DNA from: Actinomycetes bacterium
GTDB taxonomy: Bacteria; Actinomycetota; Acidimicrobiia; Acidimicrobiales; CADCSY01
Direction: 5' to 3'
NCBI GenBank assembly: GCA_025464025.1
Contig: JAODBP010000215.1
Location: 1-23,566, forward strand
Length of the DNA stretch: 23,566 nucleotides
Positions 22,990 through 23,566 of this stretch are shown one piece after another. The notes under the pieces are model-generated. The model saw nothing but the letters and a program-made list of their open reading frames with translations. It made no database searches and was not told the DNA's origin. Position 1 is the stretch's first letter. Each line of letters begins with the position of its first letter. The translations under genes were made by a program, and so were the position numbers.

Positions 22990-23566
22990 GTGAAGTTCGG
23001 CATCCCGCTCGGCGCGCTCAACCCCGCGGTCTGGGTCGCCGCCACCGAGGAGGCCGATCGGCTCGGCTTCGAGTCGGTGTGGATGCCCGAGCACCTCGTG
23101 CTCCCCGTCGGCATCGCCGGCAGCCCACACGACGGCTCCGACCACCCGCCGATCCCGCCCGAGGTGCCGGTCTTCGACGTCTTCTCGTACCTGAGCTTCC
23201 TCGCCGCCCGCACCAGCCAGGTCCGCTTCGCCACGTACGTCTACAACATCGGCCTCCGTCACCCGTTCACCACGGCCCGGGCCGCGGCCACGCTCGACGT
23301 GCTCTCCGACGGCCGGTTCCTCTTCGGCATCGGGGCGAGCTGGCTGCGGGGCGAGTGGGAGGCGGTCGGGCTCGAGTTCGACAGCCGAGGTGCCCGGGTC
23401 GACGAGGCGATCGAGGTCTGTCGGCGACTCTGGACCGATCCCGTGATCGAGCACCACGGCCGGTTCTTCGACTTCGATCCCGTCGCCTTCGAGCCCAAGC
23501 CGGTGCAGGCCGGCGGGCCGGCGCTCCACATCGGTGGCGACGGGGCGGCCGCCCTGCGCCGGGCCG
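22990..23566 (+). CDS. LLM-class F420-dependent oxidoreductase, 3'-truncated by the window edge
   Basis: The first 192 residues of a luciferase-like TIM-barrel oxidoreductase are visible, normally about 280-330 long. MKFGIPLG at the N-terminus, EEADRLGFESVWMPEHL, the segment with LDVLSDGRFLFGIGASW and WLRGEWEAVGLEF are typical of the F420-dependent group found in actinobacteria; FMN use cannot be excluded. GTG 22990 is chosen because MKFGI is the usual start and a -10 box sits seven bases upstream with no ribosome site. The inverted repeat at 22952 may regulate it. It could reduce or oxidise an intermediate of the neighbouring catabolic genes, but there is no direct evidence. Confidence 0.92.
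   Translation, partial: MKFGIPLGALNPAVWVAATEEADRLGFESVWMPEHLVLPVGIAGSPHDGSDHPPIPPEVPVFDVFSYLSFLAARTSQVRFATYVYNIGLRHPFTTARAAATLDVLSDGRFLFGIGASWLRGEWEAVGLEFDSRGARVDEAIEVCRRLWTDPVIEHHGRFFDFDPVAFEPKPVQAGGPALHIGGDGAAALRRA

Noticed and set aside
1..23566. tRNA, rRNA, CRISPR arrays, insertion sequences and phage genes
   Set aside because: No cloverleaf, regular spaced repeat, transposase or integrase motif was seen on either strand. Gaps between genes are too short to hide one.

Overview
The window is about 23.6 kb of very GC-rich, tightly packed bacterial DNA. An F420-type luciferase-like oxidoreductase, an SCO6745-family protein, a mycobacterial FadB2-like dehydrogenase, two pairs of large and small acyl-CoA dehydrogenase subunits, two TetR regulators and apparent leaderless promoters all point to a high-GC actinobacterium. 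An acidimicrobial or similar environmental lineage is my guess, not a proof. No gap between genes exceeds about 105 bases. I saw no tRNA, rRNA, CRISPR array or mobile element.

Layout. (1) Positions 2-1675 (+) hold the 3' part of an acetoacetyl-CoA synthetase gene, separated by a small hairpin from the convergent unit that follows. (2) Positions 7888-1701 (-) hold a TetR regulator, then a CoA-transferase, a short-chain dehydrogenase, a 3-hydroxyacyl-CoA dehydrogenase, an acyl-CoA dehydrogenase and an SMP-30-type lactonase, nearly all tightly spaced. (3) Positions 7948-9417 (+) hold an acyl-CoA ligase that diverges from the TetR gene and ends at a perfect 51-bp palindrome. (4) Positions 11847-9476 (-) hold an amidohydrolase-2 protein coupled to a thiolase. 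(5) Positions 11953-14744 (+) hold an aldehyde dehydrogenase followed by a second amidohydrolase-2 protein. (6) Positions 20651-14748 (-) hold four acyl-CoA dehydrogenase subunits in two large/small pairs, a second TetR regulator and an SCO6745-family protein. (7) Positions 20708-22935 (+) hold a FadR-type GntR regulator and a succinate-semialdehyde-type dehydrogenase. (8) Position 22990 to the window end (+) is the start of an F420/LLM oxidoreductase.

How it may work together. The central block (1701-14744) looks like a catabolic regulon for an unknown carboxylic or alicyclic compound. It offers two ways to make a CoA thioester, followed by dehydrogenation, 3-hydroxyacyl oxidation, thiolysis, aldehyde oxidation and two hydrolase- or decarboxylase-like steps. 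No enoyl-CoA hydratase is present. Near-identical TGAC-N6-GTCA palindromes sit at three control points of this block (7203, 7940, 11869) and are the best candidates for TetR operators. The right-hand block carries its own signal, ATCCTTGCAAG, at 20670 and 21521, flanking the GntR gene and preceding the aldehyde dehydrogenase. Its acyl-CoA dehydrogenase pairs resemble the heteromeric enzymes of actinobacterial steroid side-chain degradation. The substrate of either block cannot be read from sequence alone.
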